A stretch of DNA of 64,000 bases from Bdellovibrionales bacterium (lineage in GTDB: Bacteria; Bdellovibrionota; Bdellovibrionia; Bdellovibrionales; UBA1609). The notes beneath the pieces are model-generated. The model was not told where the DNA came from. It made no database searches and was given only the letters and a program-made list of their open reading frames with translations. Shown in pieces: positions 1-8,434 of the stretch. Both the position numbers and the translations under genes were made by a program. The DNA lies in contig JADJVA010000004.1 of assembly GCA_016716765.1 (NCBI GenBank), positions 1-64,000 on the forward strand, in the 5' to 3' direction. Position 1 is the first letter of the stretch. Each line of letters begins with the position of its first letter.

Positions 1-1
1 T

Positions 2-100
2 TTTGGTTTTAAAAATGCATTCGCCTTTTTCTTGGGATTAATTTTTGTCTTGACTGGCTTTATTTTTAGCTCAGTTTATTTAGGTGCGTTCGACGGATAG
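2..100 (+). CDS. C-terminal end of a membrane protein (partial)
   Basis: An open frame enters from the left edge and stops at 98-100. The 32 visible residues contain one hydrophobic segment (FFLGLIFVLTGFIFSSV) followed by a short polar tail, so this is the last membrane span of a longer protein. The next gene begins within about 30 bases, so the two are probably cotranscribed. SGNH hydrolases are often encoded beside membrane-bound O-acyltransferases, which would fit, but the fragment is too short to assign a family. Confidence 0.5.
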   Translation, partial: FGFKNAFAFFLGLIFVLTGFIFSSVYLGAFDG

Positions 101-132
101 GGTGCAGCGTGGCCGCGCAGGAAAGTTCTACG

Positions 133-1035
133 ATGGACTATTTTGATACGACGTCGAGAACTTACGGTTGGATTGCAAGACCAAATGTGAAGTCCACCGT
201 CACTCGCTTTTTGGAGCATTGGCCGATTTATGAATACACTTTCAGGACTGATAATTTTGGGCGAAGAGTTGTCTTTCCAGCCAAGGAGAATCTACACAAG
301 AATCAATTCCTCATTTATTTAGGGTGTTCCGCGATGTTTGGCCAAGGATTAGAGGATGAGGCAACTCTTGATTATCAGCTAACGCGTCGACTGAAAAGAT
401 ACCAGTCCTACAATTACAGTGTTCCCGGTTACGGGTTGGGGCATGTGCTGGCACAAGCCCAAAACATAGACTTTGCTAAGCAAATTCGCCAACGTCAGGG
501 CCTCATTGTTTATCTCTATCCCACTTTTCACATCGATCGCATGGTGGGTGGGCTGGAGACGATCGACTGGTCAGGCGGCCTTCCCTATTTTAGACTTGAA
601 GGGGATAAATTGGTCCGTGATGGCTTTGTGCACGAAGAACGCTATATCTATGCAGCGGCAGAACGGCTCTACAATAAGACTTTCTTGCGCAGGAGATTTA
701 ATTTGGCTTGGCCTTTTCAGATTGATCGTGATGATCTCGAATTGGCTTGCAAGGCGATCAGCGAGGTGAAACAGCTCATTTTGAGTCAGTTCGATGAATC
801 GCGTTTTTTATTGGTTCTCCACCCCCATTCGGTGGGTAAGGATCTTAGTTTTTGCTTGGCAAAATACGGTATCGAATGGCTCGATATGAGAGGATCGCAA
901 CGAGGATATCGAATTCAGGATATGGGTATAAAAGGTGATGGCCACCCGACTGAATTTGCCAATAAACTGACGGCTGAAGGAATTGCTCAGTACTTGAATA
1001 GTCGGGAGAAAAATCATGTTGGAACTCGGAATTGA
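133..1035 (+). CDS. SGNH/GDSL-type hydrolase-like protein
   Basis: A protein of about 300 residues with an SGNH-like layout. The N-terminal block reads GCSAMFGQGL, with the nucleophile serine in a GCS rather than a GDS context. The C-terminal block has GDGHPTEFANKL, supplying the Asp-x-x-His-type dyad. Such proteins commonly act as esterases or acetyl-transfer partners on polysaccharides or cell wall; the substrate here is unknown. I prefer the ATG at 133 because AGGAAAG lies about 8 bases upstream; an in-frame GTG at 109 would add eight residues. No signal peptide is evident. The gene overlaps the NamZ-like gene by 20 bases, suggesting one operon for cell-envelope work. Confidence 0.6.
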   Translation: MDYFDTTSRTYGWIARPNVKSTVTRFLEHWPIYEYTFRTDNFGRRVVFPAKENLHKNQFLIYLGCSAMFGQGLEDEATLDYQLTRRLKRYQSYNYSVPGYGLGHVLAQAQNIDFAKQIRQRQGLIVYLYPTFHIDRMVGGLETIDWSGGLPYFRLEGDKLVRDGFVHEERYIYAAAERLYNKTFLRRRFNLAWPFQIDRDDLELACKAISEVKQLILSQFDESRFLLVLHPHSVGKDLSFCLAKYGIEWLDMRGSQRGYRIQDMGIKGDGHPTEFANKLTAEGIAQYLNSREKNHVGTRN

Positions 1036-2221
1036 CCGGTTACTTGAAGAAGCTAGTTTCATTTGGCATTTAAAGGGACGTCGACTTGGGTTGGTGGCTC
1101 ACCCAGCAAGCGTGACGGCCAACCTTTCTCACAGCCTAGAGGCTATGCTTCACCTTGGAGAATTCAACATTACCTGCGGGTTTGGTCCTCAGCATGGCAT
1201 GAGGGGCGAAAAACAAGACAACATGATCGAAAGTGACACTTACGTCGATACCAGGACGAATATTCCGATTTTTAGCCTTTACGGAGAATTGAGGCGTCCT
1301 TCGAAAGAGATGTTGGATTATCTCGATGTGATCGTTGTGGATCTTCAGGATGTGGGCTGCAGGATTTATACTTTTCTGACGACTCTATTTTATTTGCTCG
1401 AAGAAGCCGCAGCTCACAAAAAGCAAATATGGGTTCTGGATCGCCCCAACCCAGCAGGACGCCCTATCGAGGGCTTAAAGTTAAAGAAGGGTTGGGAGAG
1501 TTTTGTGGGTCTTGCTCCCATGCCGATGCGGCACGGTTTAACATTGGGAGAGGCGGCAAAATGGTTTGTCAGCCACTCGCGCTTAGATGTGGATTTGAAG
1601 GTCGTTGAAATGAGAAACTATCGTATTTCTCAGATGCCGGGATTTGGATGGCCAGCGAATATTTCTTGGGTGAATCCGTCCCCTAATATGCCGAGACTAA
1701 CGACAGCGAGATCTTATGCGGGTACAGTGTTGGTGGAGGGGACACAGCTTTCTGAGGGGAGGGGGACGACAATCCCTCTGGAAGTGATTGGAGCTCCAGA
1801 TATTGACGCTGAGAAAATTTTGGACGAAATGAAAAAAAGCCACTCTCCTTGGTTGAGAGGTTGTGCCTTACGGCCCTGTTTTTTTGAGCCAACCTTTCAT
1901 AAGCACAAAGGCAAATTGTGTTCAGGAATTCAAATTCACCCAGACTCGGTTTTTTATGATCATCTCAGCTTTCAGCCCTTGCGTGTTGTCTCCCTATTTC
2001 TTAAGAGTCTTCGTCGGCTTTACCCAGATTATGACTTGTGGCGTCAGCCTCCCTATGAATATGAATCGATCAAAATGCCCATTGATATTTTGGCTGGAAG
2101 TCAGTTATTGAGAGAGTGGGTCGATGATCGAGAAGCAAATCCAGAGGATTTGGAGAAGTCTTTGTCGAAGGATGAATCAGAATGGCTTGAAGAGTCAAAG
2201 CCTTTTCATTTTTATGAGTAG
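1016..2221 (+). CDS. DUF1343 / NamZ-type exo-beta-N-acetylmuramidase family protein
   Basis: A 401-residue protein with the conserved DUF1343 blocks: GLVAHPASVT near the start, GFGPQHGMRGEKQDNM, a DLQDVGCRIYTF motif and a VLDRPNPAGR motif. NamZ of Bacillus subtilis removes terminal MurNAc from muropeptides, so a role in peptidoglycan recycling or degradation is likely. No clear signal peptide is visible, which could mean cytoplasmic recycling or export by another route. A purine-rich site (GGGAGAAA) precedes the ATG. It starts inside the end of the SGNH gene, and its own end overlaps the start of the next small gene, so the three form a tight operon. Confidence 0.85.
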   Translation: MLELGIDRLLEEASFIWHLKGRRLGLVAHPASVTANLSHSLEAMLHLGEFNITCGFGPQHGMRGEKQDNMIESDTYVDTRTNIPIFSLYGELRRPSKEMLDYLDVIVVDLQDVGCRIYTFLTTLFYLLEEAAAHKKQIWVLDRPNPAGRPIEGLKLKKGWESFVGLAPMPMRHGLTLGEAAKWFVSHSRLDVDLKVVEMRNYRISQMPGFGWPANISWVNPSPNMPRLTTARSYAGTVLVEGTQLSEGRGTTIPLEVIGAPDIDAEKILDEMKKSHSPWLRGCALRPCFFEPTFHKHKGKLCSGIQIHPDSVFYDHLSFQPLRVVSLFLKSLRRLYPDYDLWRQPPYEYESIKMPIDILAGSQLLREWVDDREANPEDLEKSLSKDESEWLEESKPFHFYE

Positions 2222-2576
2222 AAGTGAAAAGAGGGGAGTTCTAGTGTTTTTTGGGCTTATCTTAGTTTTCTTACTCAATTCGGTGGCTTTTGCCGGGGTC
2301 CCTCTTGAATCATCGGCAAATAACCAAGGTGAAGGGCAAACTGAGTTATTGTCGAGCAAGGCTGCTGCCGGTCTTTCCCATGAAGTTCTAGACAGGTTGT
2401 TGAATCCGGAAACTCGGCTCGAAGCGGCGATGGAGTTGTTGACCAGTGGTAGCAGGCTTAATTTATGGCAGGTGAAAGCTCTGATTAAGAGCCTTTCAAG
2501 CAACTGCCGAAAAAGTCTTCTCTCAGGGGAAGGAGTCAATGCCAACTCCAGAGAAATCGATTTATCAGGCGGCTAG
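2214..2576 (+). CDS. Small secreted protein, unrecognised
   Basis: About 120 residues. The start chosen is the ATG at 2214, which overlaps the NamZ stop (translational coupling). The N-terminus is a signal peptide: a basic MSRSEKR stretch, a long hydrophobic core (VLVFFGLILVFLLNSVAFA) and a likely AFA-G cleavage site. The mature part is predicted to be mostly helical and has no motif I recognise. An in-frame start at 2124 is possible but would lie deep inside the previous gene. Its 3' end overlaps the convergent kinase gene by 12 bases. A periplasmic accessory of the muramidase is a guess from position only. Confidence 0.55.
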   Translation: MSRSEKRGVLVFFGLILVFLLNSVAFAGVPLESSANNQGEGQTELLSSKAAAGLSHEVLDRLLNPETRLEAAMELLTSGSRLNLWQVKALIKSLSSNCRKSLLSGEGVNANSREIDLSGG

Positions 2577-3773
2577 GTCGCTGGCGCTGATAGGGCGGGT
2601 CCGATAGACCTCTGGAGACAGTATTTTTTCTTTTGGAATGGTGATCCAAAATACTGTTCCAACTTCCAGTTCACTCTTCAGTTCGATCTTTCCGCCGAGT
2701 GCCTCCATGATGCGTTTGGTGATGGGCATTCCAAGGCCCGTGCCTTTGTGATGGAGTGCGAGTTTCCCTAGGGTTTCAAACTCGTTAAAGACCTTGTTAT
2801 GGTCTTCGGGTGCAATTCCTTTTCCCGTATCTTCGACGAAGAGTCGGGCAGTGTTGCTATCTTGTTCTAGCCAAATTGTTACTTTACCTCCCTCTCGGTT
2901 GTATTTGATGGCATTTGTGATGATATTTGAGAAGACCTGCCGAAGTCGTATCTCATCGTAGTAGCAGAGACACTGATCAATCCCGCGGGGGTCAAAAATT
3001 ATCGAGATGTTTGAGGTCTCTCCCATGTTTATAAAAGACTCTGTTTGGGAAGAGACGAATTTAACCAAATCACACTGCTCAATGAATAATTCTGTTTTTC
3101 CTGCCTGCATTTTGGCGAAATCCAGAATGTCGTTAACCAATGCGATAAGATTTTGACCTTGATCATATATGATGTCCGTAAATTCTGTTCTCTGTTCGTC
3201 GTTGTCATAAAGTCCGAGTTTAAGAATTTCAGCTGAGGCGACCATCGCAGAGAGCGGCGTTCGCAGCTCGTGGGTGGTTAGAGCTATAAATCGATTCTTA
3301 GCGAGATCCAATTCTTTGAGCTGTTGATTTTGCTTTAGGAGCTCTTCAAAAGCCGCCTTGATTTCAATTTGCTTTGCGGTGATATCTCTTTGTAGCTTTT
3401 TCTGCACCGTGATGTCTTGAAACATCAGAGTGACACAGGAGATATCATCAAACTGAATTGTTTTGATTCCAAGGTTTGCGATAAACGTCATTTCATTTTG
3501 TTTGCGAATAGCAATGTCTTGAAAAAGCCCCTCGCTTTTCAGAAGCTCACTTGAGATAGCCCGAAATTCTGGCCGAACCTTCTCAGGGTAAATGGTATTG
3601 ATGTCAAGTGAGCTTAAATCCTCGGTCGGCGGGAATTCTATGAGATCTTTAGCAAGGCGATTGGCGTAGATACACTTTTCGTTTGAGAGATCAAACACAA
3701 GAATGCCAAAGATCGCTTCTTCAGAAAGCGTAGTGAGTAGGTGCAAAACATTGCTGTCTGAAAGATTTTTCAA
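2565..3773 (-). CDS. PAS-domain sensor histidine kinase
   Basis: A 402-residue cytoplasmic-type kinase with no membrane span. A PAS domain occupies roughly residues 10-125, then a helical linker. The H-box HELRTPLS places the phosphorylated histidine at about residue 168. The ATPase domain follows, with an N box (NIITNAIKYNREGG), a G1 box (DTGKGI) and a G2 box (GTGLGMPI). It is the last gene of a three-gene operon with the HDOD protein (2-base gap) and a stand-alone receiver, so these three probably form one phosphorelay. The input sensed by the PAS domain is unknown. Confidence 0.93.
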   Translation of the reverse strand: MKNLSDSNVLHLLTTLSEEAIFGILVFDLSNEKCIYANRLAKDLIEFPPTEDLSSLDINTIYPEKVRPEFRAISSELLKSEGLFQDIAIRKQNEMTFIANLGIKTIQFDDISCVTLMFQDITVQKKLQRDITAKQIEIKAAFEELLKQNQQLKELDLAKNRFIALTTHELRTPLSAMVASAEILKLGLYDNDEQRTEFTDIIYDQGQNLIALVNDILDFAKMQAGKTELFIEQCDLVKFVSSQTESFINMGETSNISIIFDPRGIDQCLCYYDEIRLRQVFSNIITNAIKYNREGGKVTIWLEQDSNTARLFVEDTGKGIAPEDHNKVFNEFETLGKLALHHKGTGLGMPITKRIMEALGGKIELKSELEVGTVFWITIPKEKILSPEVYRTRPISASDLAA

Positions 3774-3775
3774 TG

Positions 3776-4666
3776 TTAGGCCCCCCCGATCACTTTGATA
3801 AAATCTGAGGCTTTTTCAAGGTTCTTCTTTATCTCCTTGATGAGTTCCTTGAGTCCTTCATTGGGATCAATGGCAAGTCTCTTAATGACTTCTCCAGGCA
3901 GATTAAGAATTTTTGAGTGGCCGCTATTTCCAAATTTCAAGGCATGTACGAGAAGATTGGCTAAGTAGATGACGTCCACAGTTTTGCTCAAATCAGCTGA
4001 GATCCCGCCTCGCATTTTTGGATTTTCTTGGTGGTGGAATTGCGCTCCTGCTTGAATTTGCTGGGGAAGGCGCCATTTCTCACCGAGGAGTTTCCCGATG
4101 TTTGTGTGTTCAGGAATTCCGAGAAGCTTTTCTGCCTCCAAATAGCTAAGAGACTCGGCTGTGGCCTTCTGAGTGATTGAGATCAGCGAATCTTTGCTGA
4201 TACAGAGGAGCGCCACTTTTCCCATGTCATGTACGAGTCCGCAGGTAAAAAGATCCGCGGGAATTGGCATTCGAATATTTTTTGCGATGGCTTCGGCAGC
4301 GATTCCAACACCGACCGAATGGGTCCAAAACTGGCTTAGGTCAAACCCATTGGAGTCTTTGACGTCTAGGGCATTGATAATGGAAGCTGACAAAACCAGT
4401 TGATGAACGGTATCAAACCCAATGTAGGCAATCGCACGACCAAGATTGCTCACTCCTCCAGGGATCGCATAATAGGCTGAATTAACGAGTCTTAGAACTT
4501 TTGTCGTCAGACTTTGATCATTTTTCATAATGTCTTCGACATCGGATGTGGAAGACATGGGATCGCCGATGACTTGGCTCAATTCATAGACAATAGTGGG
4601 GAGAGTGGGAAGCTCATCTAGCTTTGATATGAGATAGTCTTGACTTAGTTTTGGTGCTGCACCCAT
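3776..4666 (-). CDS. HDOD-domain signalling protein
   Basis: A 296-residue protein almost wholly made of an HDOD domain: LPTLPTIVYELSQVI at the start, NDQSLTTKVLRLVNSAYYA, the GFDTVHQLVLS helix, and a degenerate HD-type GLVHDMGKVAL segment in the middle. HDOD proteins are regulatory relatives of HD phosphohydrolases and usually act as partners of two-component systems or c-di-GMP pathways. It sits between a receiver-domain gene (26 bases upstream) and a histidine kinase gene (2 bases downstream) on the same strand, so it is likely the effector or scaffold of that relay. Confidence 0.92.
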   Translation of the reverse strand: MGAAPKLSQDYLISKLDELPTLPTIVYELSQVIGDPMSSTSDVEDIMKNDQSLTTKVLRLVNSAYYAIPGGVSNLGRAIAYIGFDTVHQLVLSASIINALDVKDSNGFDLSQFWTHSVGVGIAAEAIAKNIRMPIPADLFTCGLVHDMGKVALLCISKDSLISITQKATAESLSYLEAEKLLGIPEHTNIGKLLGEKWRLPQQIQAGAQFHHQENPKMRGGISADLSKTVDVIYLANLLVHALKFGNSGHSKILNLPGEVIKRLAIDPNEGLKELIKEIKKNLEKASDFIKVIGGA

Positions 4667-4692
4667 AATGCACTTTCTTCTGTTAATAGGAC

Positions 4693-5124
4693 TTAGCTAG
4701 CAATCTGCGGAAATTTCTTTTTTGGAAACAATTCCTTCAATTTTGAGGTGACTCGCTGGAAAGTCACTGGCTTTAATATATAGCCATTTACGCTCAGATT
4801 TTTTGCCTGCACGATGTAATCCTTGTCGGATACCGCTGTGATCAGTATGAACGGAATGTCTTTGTAGGAAGACTGCTCTCGAACGCATTTGAGGAGACCT
4901 ATCCCATCCAGATTTGGCATCATAATATCTGATAAGATGGCCACAAGATTTATTTTACTTTCTTTCAGGTGCTTGTCCCAGGCCTCCTGTCCGTCCACGC
5001 ACTCGATGACTTCGTAGTCGAGCTTTTTTAAAAGGTGAGCCAGTATCTTCCGGTTTGGAGGAGAGTCTTCCGCGATAAGGATATATTCTCTGGTGCCACT
5101 GTTTTCAGAAGCTGGCTCTGACAT
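4693..5124 (-). CDS. CheY-like single-domain response regulator
   Basis: A 143-residue stand-alone receiver domain. Acidic residues lie in IAEDSPP, the phosphoacceptor Asp is at about residue 66 in LSDIMMPNLDG, the conserved Thr in LITAVSD and the Lys in YILKPV. No DNA-binding output domain is attached, so it must signal through protein contact, most simply with the HDOD protein or kinase encoded directly downstream. It is the first gene of that operon; the promoter should lie in the roughly 100-base gap before purE. Confidence 0.93.
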   Translation of the reverse strand: MSEPASENSGTREYILIAEDSPPNRKILAHLLKKLDYEVIECVDGQEAWDKHLKESKINLVAILSDIMMPNLDGIGLLKCVREQSSYKDIPFILITAVSDKDYIVQAKNLSVNGYILKPVTFQRVTSKLKELFPKKKFPQIAS

Positions 5125-5226
5125 AAGATAGAACTCCTTGATTTAGATCAATCGATGGAACGGTTCTCTATCGGAGTAAAATATGATTTATTTGATCCTT
5201 GGGATTCAAATCTTAAGGATCAAGCT

Positions 5227-5751
5227 CTAAGTCCTGGCATGGTTCTTTGCTTGACCTTTGGAGAGGCGATCATTGGCTTTTTGAACTTTGCGTCTCTGGT
5301 TTTGCTCAAACTCTTTGAGCTTGTTTCTCAGTTTGTGACTATGAAGCGCGAGAATCCGAACAGCCAAAAGTCCTGCGTTATAGGAATTGTCAACGGCCAT
5401 AGTGGCGACAGGAACCCCTTTTGGCATCTGGGCGATCGACAAGAGAGCATCAATGCCCTTTAGTTTTCCAACTTGGATGGGCACACCGATGACGGGCAGA
5501 GAAGTCAGCGATGCCACCATTCCAGGCAGATGGGCAGCTCCGCCGGCGCCGGCGATGATAATTTGGAAACCTCTTTGCTGGGCTTTGCTCGCATAGGACT
5601 GCATATACTTTGGCGTGCGATGGGCCGAAACAATGCGGGTTTCAAATGAGACGCCAAATTCCAGCAAAGCATCTGCTGCACCCTGCATATTGGTTAGATC
5701 GGAGTCGCTACCCATGACAATGGCAACAGAGACCTTCTTTGCTTTTTTCAT
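5227..5751 (-). CDS. purE: 5-(carboxyamino)imidazole ribonucleotide mutase PurE
   Basis: A 174-residue class I PurE, which converts N5-CAIR to CAIR in purine synthesis. Conserved blocks are VMGSDSD at the N-terminus, VSAHRTP and GAGGAAHLPGM. The family is usually about 160-170 residues; the extra length is a basic C-terminal tail (NQRRKVQKANDRLSKGQ). Its ATG overlaps the stop of purK in an ATGA, so the pair is translationally coupled and both steps of the bacterial two-enzyme route are present. Confidence 0.96.
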   Translation of the reverse strand: MKKAKKVSVAIVMGSDSDLTNMQGAADALLEFGVSFETRIVSAHRTPKYMQSYASKAQQRGFQIIIAGAGGAAHLPGMVASLTSLPVIGVPIQVGKLKGIDALLSIAQMPKGVPVATMAVDNSYNAGLLAVRILALHSHKLRNKLKEFEQNQRRKVQKANDRLSKGQAKNHART

Positions 5752-6851
5752 AAACTAAAATCCTTTTGCGCCTTAAGTACGGCTTTAAGAGCTTGGTTGG
5801 GCTTTTTGGCGAGGCTATTGAGGTGACCTAGTTTTCGACCAGGCCGATTCTCGCTTTTACCATACCAGTGGAGGGAGAGTTGAGGGGAGAGGTCCCAATG
5901 AGGGATTCCCGTTCCTTCTCCCAGAAGATTGAGCATGGCAAATCCGCCCTGCCGCAGTTCTGGGTTCGCGATCTTCATTCCTGTGATACATTTGAGGTGC
6001 AAGGAGAACTGATCAATGGACAGAGCATCTAGACTGTAGTGGGCACTGTTGTGAACGCGGGGGGCGATTTCGTTGACCCATAACTCATTCTGGCAATCAA
6101 ATAGTTCAAAGGCGATAACACCAATGTATTCTTCTTCCTTAAGGAGAGATTTGATTTTTCTCAACAAGGGCAAATACTTTTTGTGTTTGACGGGTCCTTT
6201 GACCCAAAAGCAGCGCTGGTTTTTCTGATGGGACTCAACAAGAGGAAGAACAGCAAATTCTCCGTGAGTCGATCTGCCCACAAGAGTTGCCAATTCCCTT
6301 TTAAATGAGACTTTAGCTTCTGCAATGAATCCATCAAGGGATTGCGCAAAGAGTTCGTGGTAAGGCTCAAGAGAGTCTTTTGGATTTATGATATAGGTTC
6401 CGTAGCCATCGTAGCCAAATCGGCGCTTTTTTAATACCAAACCTTTAGAAAATTTGTGAGATGCCTGTTTCAAGTCGTCAAAGCAATTTACAGTGACAAA
6501 GGGAGCTGTTGGAATCCTGTGCTTCAAAAGCCATTTTTTTTGCGTCAGTCGATCCTGAAGAAGGTCAATAAGTTCTGGTTTCGGTTCAATCCGACAGTTT
6601 GTCTGTTTTTGAAGGCGTGCCAAGAGGCTTCCATTCATGAACTCGCTTTCAAAGGTGACCACGTCGAGTTCTTTCATGAATCTGACAATATCCGCTTCTT
6701 GGTGGGGATTCCCATCAATCCAGTTGCGTGTGACCTGGGCTGCGGGGTCATCGGCCTTTGGGCAAAGGACATACACCCCCAAGCCCATCTTCTGGCCCTG
6801 TTGAATGAGCATTCTAGCCAGCTGTCCCCCGCCGAGTATTCCAACTCTCAC
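5748..6851 (-). CDS. purK: 5-(carboxyamino)imidazole ribonucleotide synthase PurK
   Basis: A 367-residue ATP-grasp enzyme that makes N5-CAIR from AIR, bicarbonate and ATP. The start ILGGGQLARMLIQQG is diagnostic of PurK. The ATP-grasp core includes LKKRRFGYDGYGTY and the metal-binding FELFDCQNELWVNEIAPRVHNS block. It precedes purE with a 4-base overlap. The gene is divergent from dusB, with about 100 bases between them holding the promoters. Confidence 0.95.
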   Translation of the reverse strand: MRVGILGGGQLARMLIQQGQKMGLGVYVLCPKADDPAAQVTRNWIDGNPHQEADIVRFMKELDVVTFESEFMNGSLLARLQKQTNCRIEPKPELIDLLQDRLTQKKWLLKHRIPTAPFVTVNCFDDLKQASHKFSKGLVLKKRRFGYDGYGTYIINPKDSLEPYHELFAQSLDGFIAEAKVSFKRELATLVGRSTHGEFAVLPLVESHQKNQRCFWVKGPVKHKKYLPLLRKIKSLLKEEEYIGVIAFELFDCQNELWVNEIAPRVHNSAHYSLDALSIDQFSLHLKCITGMKIANPELRQGGFAMLNLLGEGTGIPHWDLSPQLSLHWYGKSENRPGRKLGHLNSLAKKPNQALKAVLKAQKDFSL

Positions 6852-6959
6852 AGTCTGTTTCCCCTTTCCGAGTAAGAGCGTTCTCTCGTCTTAAAGAGAA
6901 AAGGTCAAGCCTTGCCGCTGAGCTTGCTTTTCGTAGCTCCTTCGAGGTAATTGACGCAG

Positions 6960-8018
6960 ATGAACCCAGAGAGTCGAAAATTTCCTACATCTGCCACTCA
7001 GCTTAACTTTCCTCTGTTGTTAGCCCCTATGGTTGGACTGTCTCATATAGGTTTGCGTCTTTTGGTCCGTCGCTATTGGCCCACCGGTGCGAAGTCGATT
7101 TGGCCAACTGAAATGCTTAACAGTCGCCGTCTTCCAAATGAAAAACTGGGACAGACCCCTGAAACCTTCCGCAGCCCATTTGAACTTGATATTTGTCCCC
7201 AGATTTTGGGCAATGAAGAAAAACCCATTTATGATTCAATTCGGCTCTTGGAGGAATGGGGAGCTATTGGAATCGATATTAACATGGGTTGCCCTGTTCA
7301 GAAGGCTCTCAAACACAACTATGGTGTCGCATTGATGGGAGATCTGGATTATGCAGCCAGAGTCACAAATATTGCGACTCGGGCCAGTCGATTGCCTGTG
7401 AGTGTTAAATTGAGAGCTGGTCATCAAAATGACATTGAGTATCTGTCTCGCTTTGTTAAGAAGCTCGAGGAGTCTGGCGCATCCTGGTTGACCTTGCATC
7501 CGCGCACAAGCGAACAAAAACGGCGGGGTCGGGCGGACTGGAATCAAATTCGTGAGGTGAGAGCTCAGGTTGCGATTCCAGTGATCGGAAATGGCGACAT
7601 TCAAGTGGTGGATGACGTGGAGCGAATGCTCAGCGAAACACAATGCGATGCTGTCATGGTCGGTCGGGCGATGACTGCTCGTCCCTGGATGGCCTGGCAG
7701 CTAGGAGAGCGTCTTGGGTTTCCCCCTCCAGAGTCTTTTCTGGGTCGTTCTGCTCCATCAGGGGCATGGGAAGAGGGAGAAGAGATGGGCCGTTCCCTCA
7801 GTTATTTCATTGAGGTCATGGAGGAATATTTTCCCGAAAACTTGGGAGTGAGAAAGATCAAGTTCTTTATTCGCCATTGTCATGTCTGGCTTGAGTTTGG
7901 TCACATTCTTTTTTCTCTCTCAACTCGAGCCAAATCATATCTTGAACTCAAACAGACAATTGCGAGTTTTTTTGATGTGCCGCAAAAAATGATGTCTTAT
8001 ACAGATTTGAGAATTTGA
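6960..8018 (+). CDS. tRNA-dihydrouridine synthase, DusB-like
   Basis: A flavin TIM-barrel enzyme of about 352 residues that reduces uridines in the tRNA D-loop. It has LLLAPMVGLS at the N-terminus, the catalytic cysteine in DINMGCPVQKALKHNYG, LHPRTSEQKRRGRADW and the FMN phosphate-binding IGNGDI and VMVGRAMTARPW motifs. I choose the ATG at 6960 because GAGGTAA lies 9 bases upstream; a TTG at 6951 would leave no spacing. The window carries a second Dus paralogue of a different subfamily at 9.1-10.1 kb. Confidence 0.9.
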   Translation: MNPESRKFPTSATQLNFPLLLAPMVGLSHIGLRLLVRRYWPTGAKSIWPTEMLNSRRLPNEKLGQTPETFRSPFELDICPQILGNEEKPIYDSIRLLEEWGAIGIDINMGCPVQKALKHNYGVALMGDLDYAARVTNIATRASRLPVSVKLRAGHQNDIEYLSRFVKKLEESGASWLTLHPRTSEQKRRGRADWNQIREVRAQVAIPVIGNGDIQVVDDVERMLSETQCDAVMVGRAMTARPWMAWQLGERLGFPPPESFLGRSAPSGAWEEGEEMGRSLSYFIEVMEEYFPENLGVRKIKFFIRHCHVWLEFGHILFSLSTRAKSYLELKQTIASFFDVPQKMMSYTDLRI

Positions 8019-8028
8019 AGGCGTCTCT

Positions 8029-8283
8029 TTAGAGACCCAGTAACTCATCGAGCTTTCCCTCTGACTCCAGTTGGGAGAGGTCGCTGAAGCCTCCAATGAG
8101 CTTATTACTAATAAAAATTTGGGGTACAGTTTTCATCCCGGTTCTTGCGCGAAGCTCGGCGAGTTCTTGGTCTTTTCCATCGAGGTTGATCTCTTCAAAA
8201 GAAACTCCCTTGCTCTTTAAGAGGTTTTTCGCTCGAACACAGTAGGGACAGACTGTCCAAGTATAAATCACGACGGGTGACAT
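8029..8283 (-). CDS. grxC: Glutaredoxin 3 (GrxC-type)
   Basis: An 84-residue dithiol glutaredoxin with the active site CPYC at residues 12-15 (TVCPYCVRAKNLL), the cis-proline TVPQIFI block and the GSH-binding IGGFSDL motif. It reduces protein disulfides using glutathione. It converges on dusB with only about 10 bases between the stop codons. A short hairpin (GTCTCT/AGAGAC, 8023-8036) sits there but lacks a T run. Confidence 0.95.
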   Translation of the reverse strand: MSPVVIYTWTVCPYCVRAKNLLKSKGVSFEEINLDGKDQELAELRARTGMKTVPQIFISNKLIGGFSDLSQLESEGKLDELLGL

Positions 8284-8321
8284 GATTTCCTGCTTTCTAT
8301 TTTCTTGAGTCCCATTTTACT

Positions 8322-8348
8322 TGAATGCAGTAAATGCAGTGAATGCAG
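8322..8348. repeat. Three tandem 9-mers between divergent genes
   Basis: TGAATGCAG, TAAATGCAG and TGAATGCAG follow each other without a gap upstream of grxC (minus strand) and of the methyltransferase gene (plus strand). The position fits an operator, but this may only be a microsatellite. Confidence 0.6.
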
Positions 8349-8434
8349 CCCAAGTAAAAGGAACTTGAATTTGAAATCTCTGGAATTTGATATAAAACCA
8401 GTTTATCTCATTATGCAAATCTAAAAAGTGAAAA

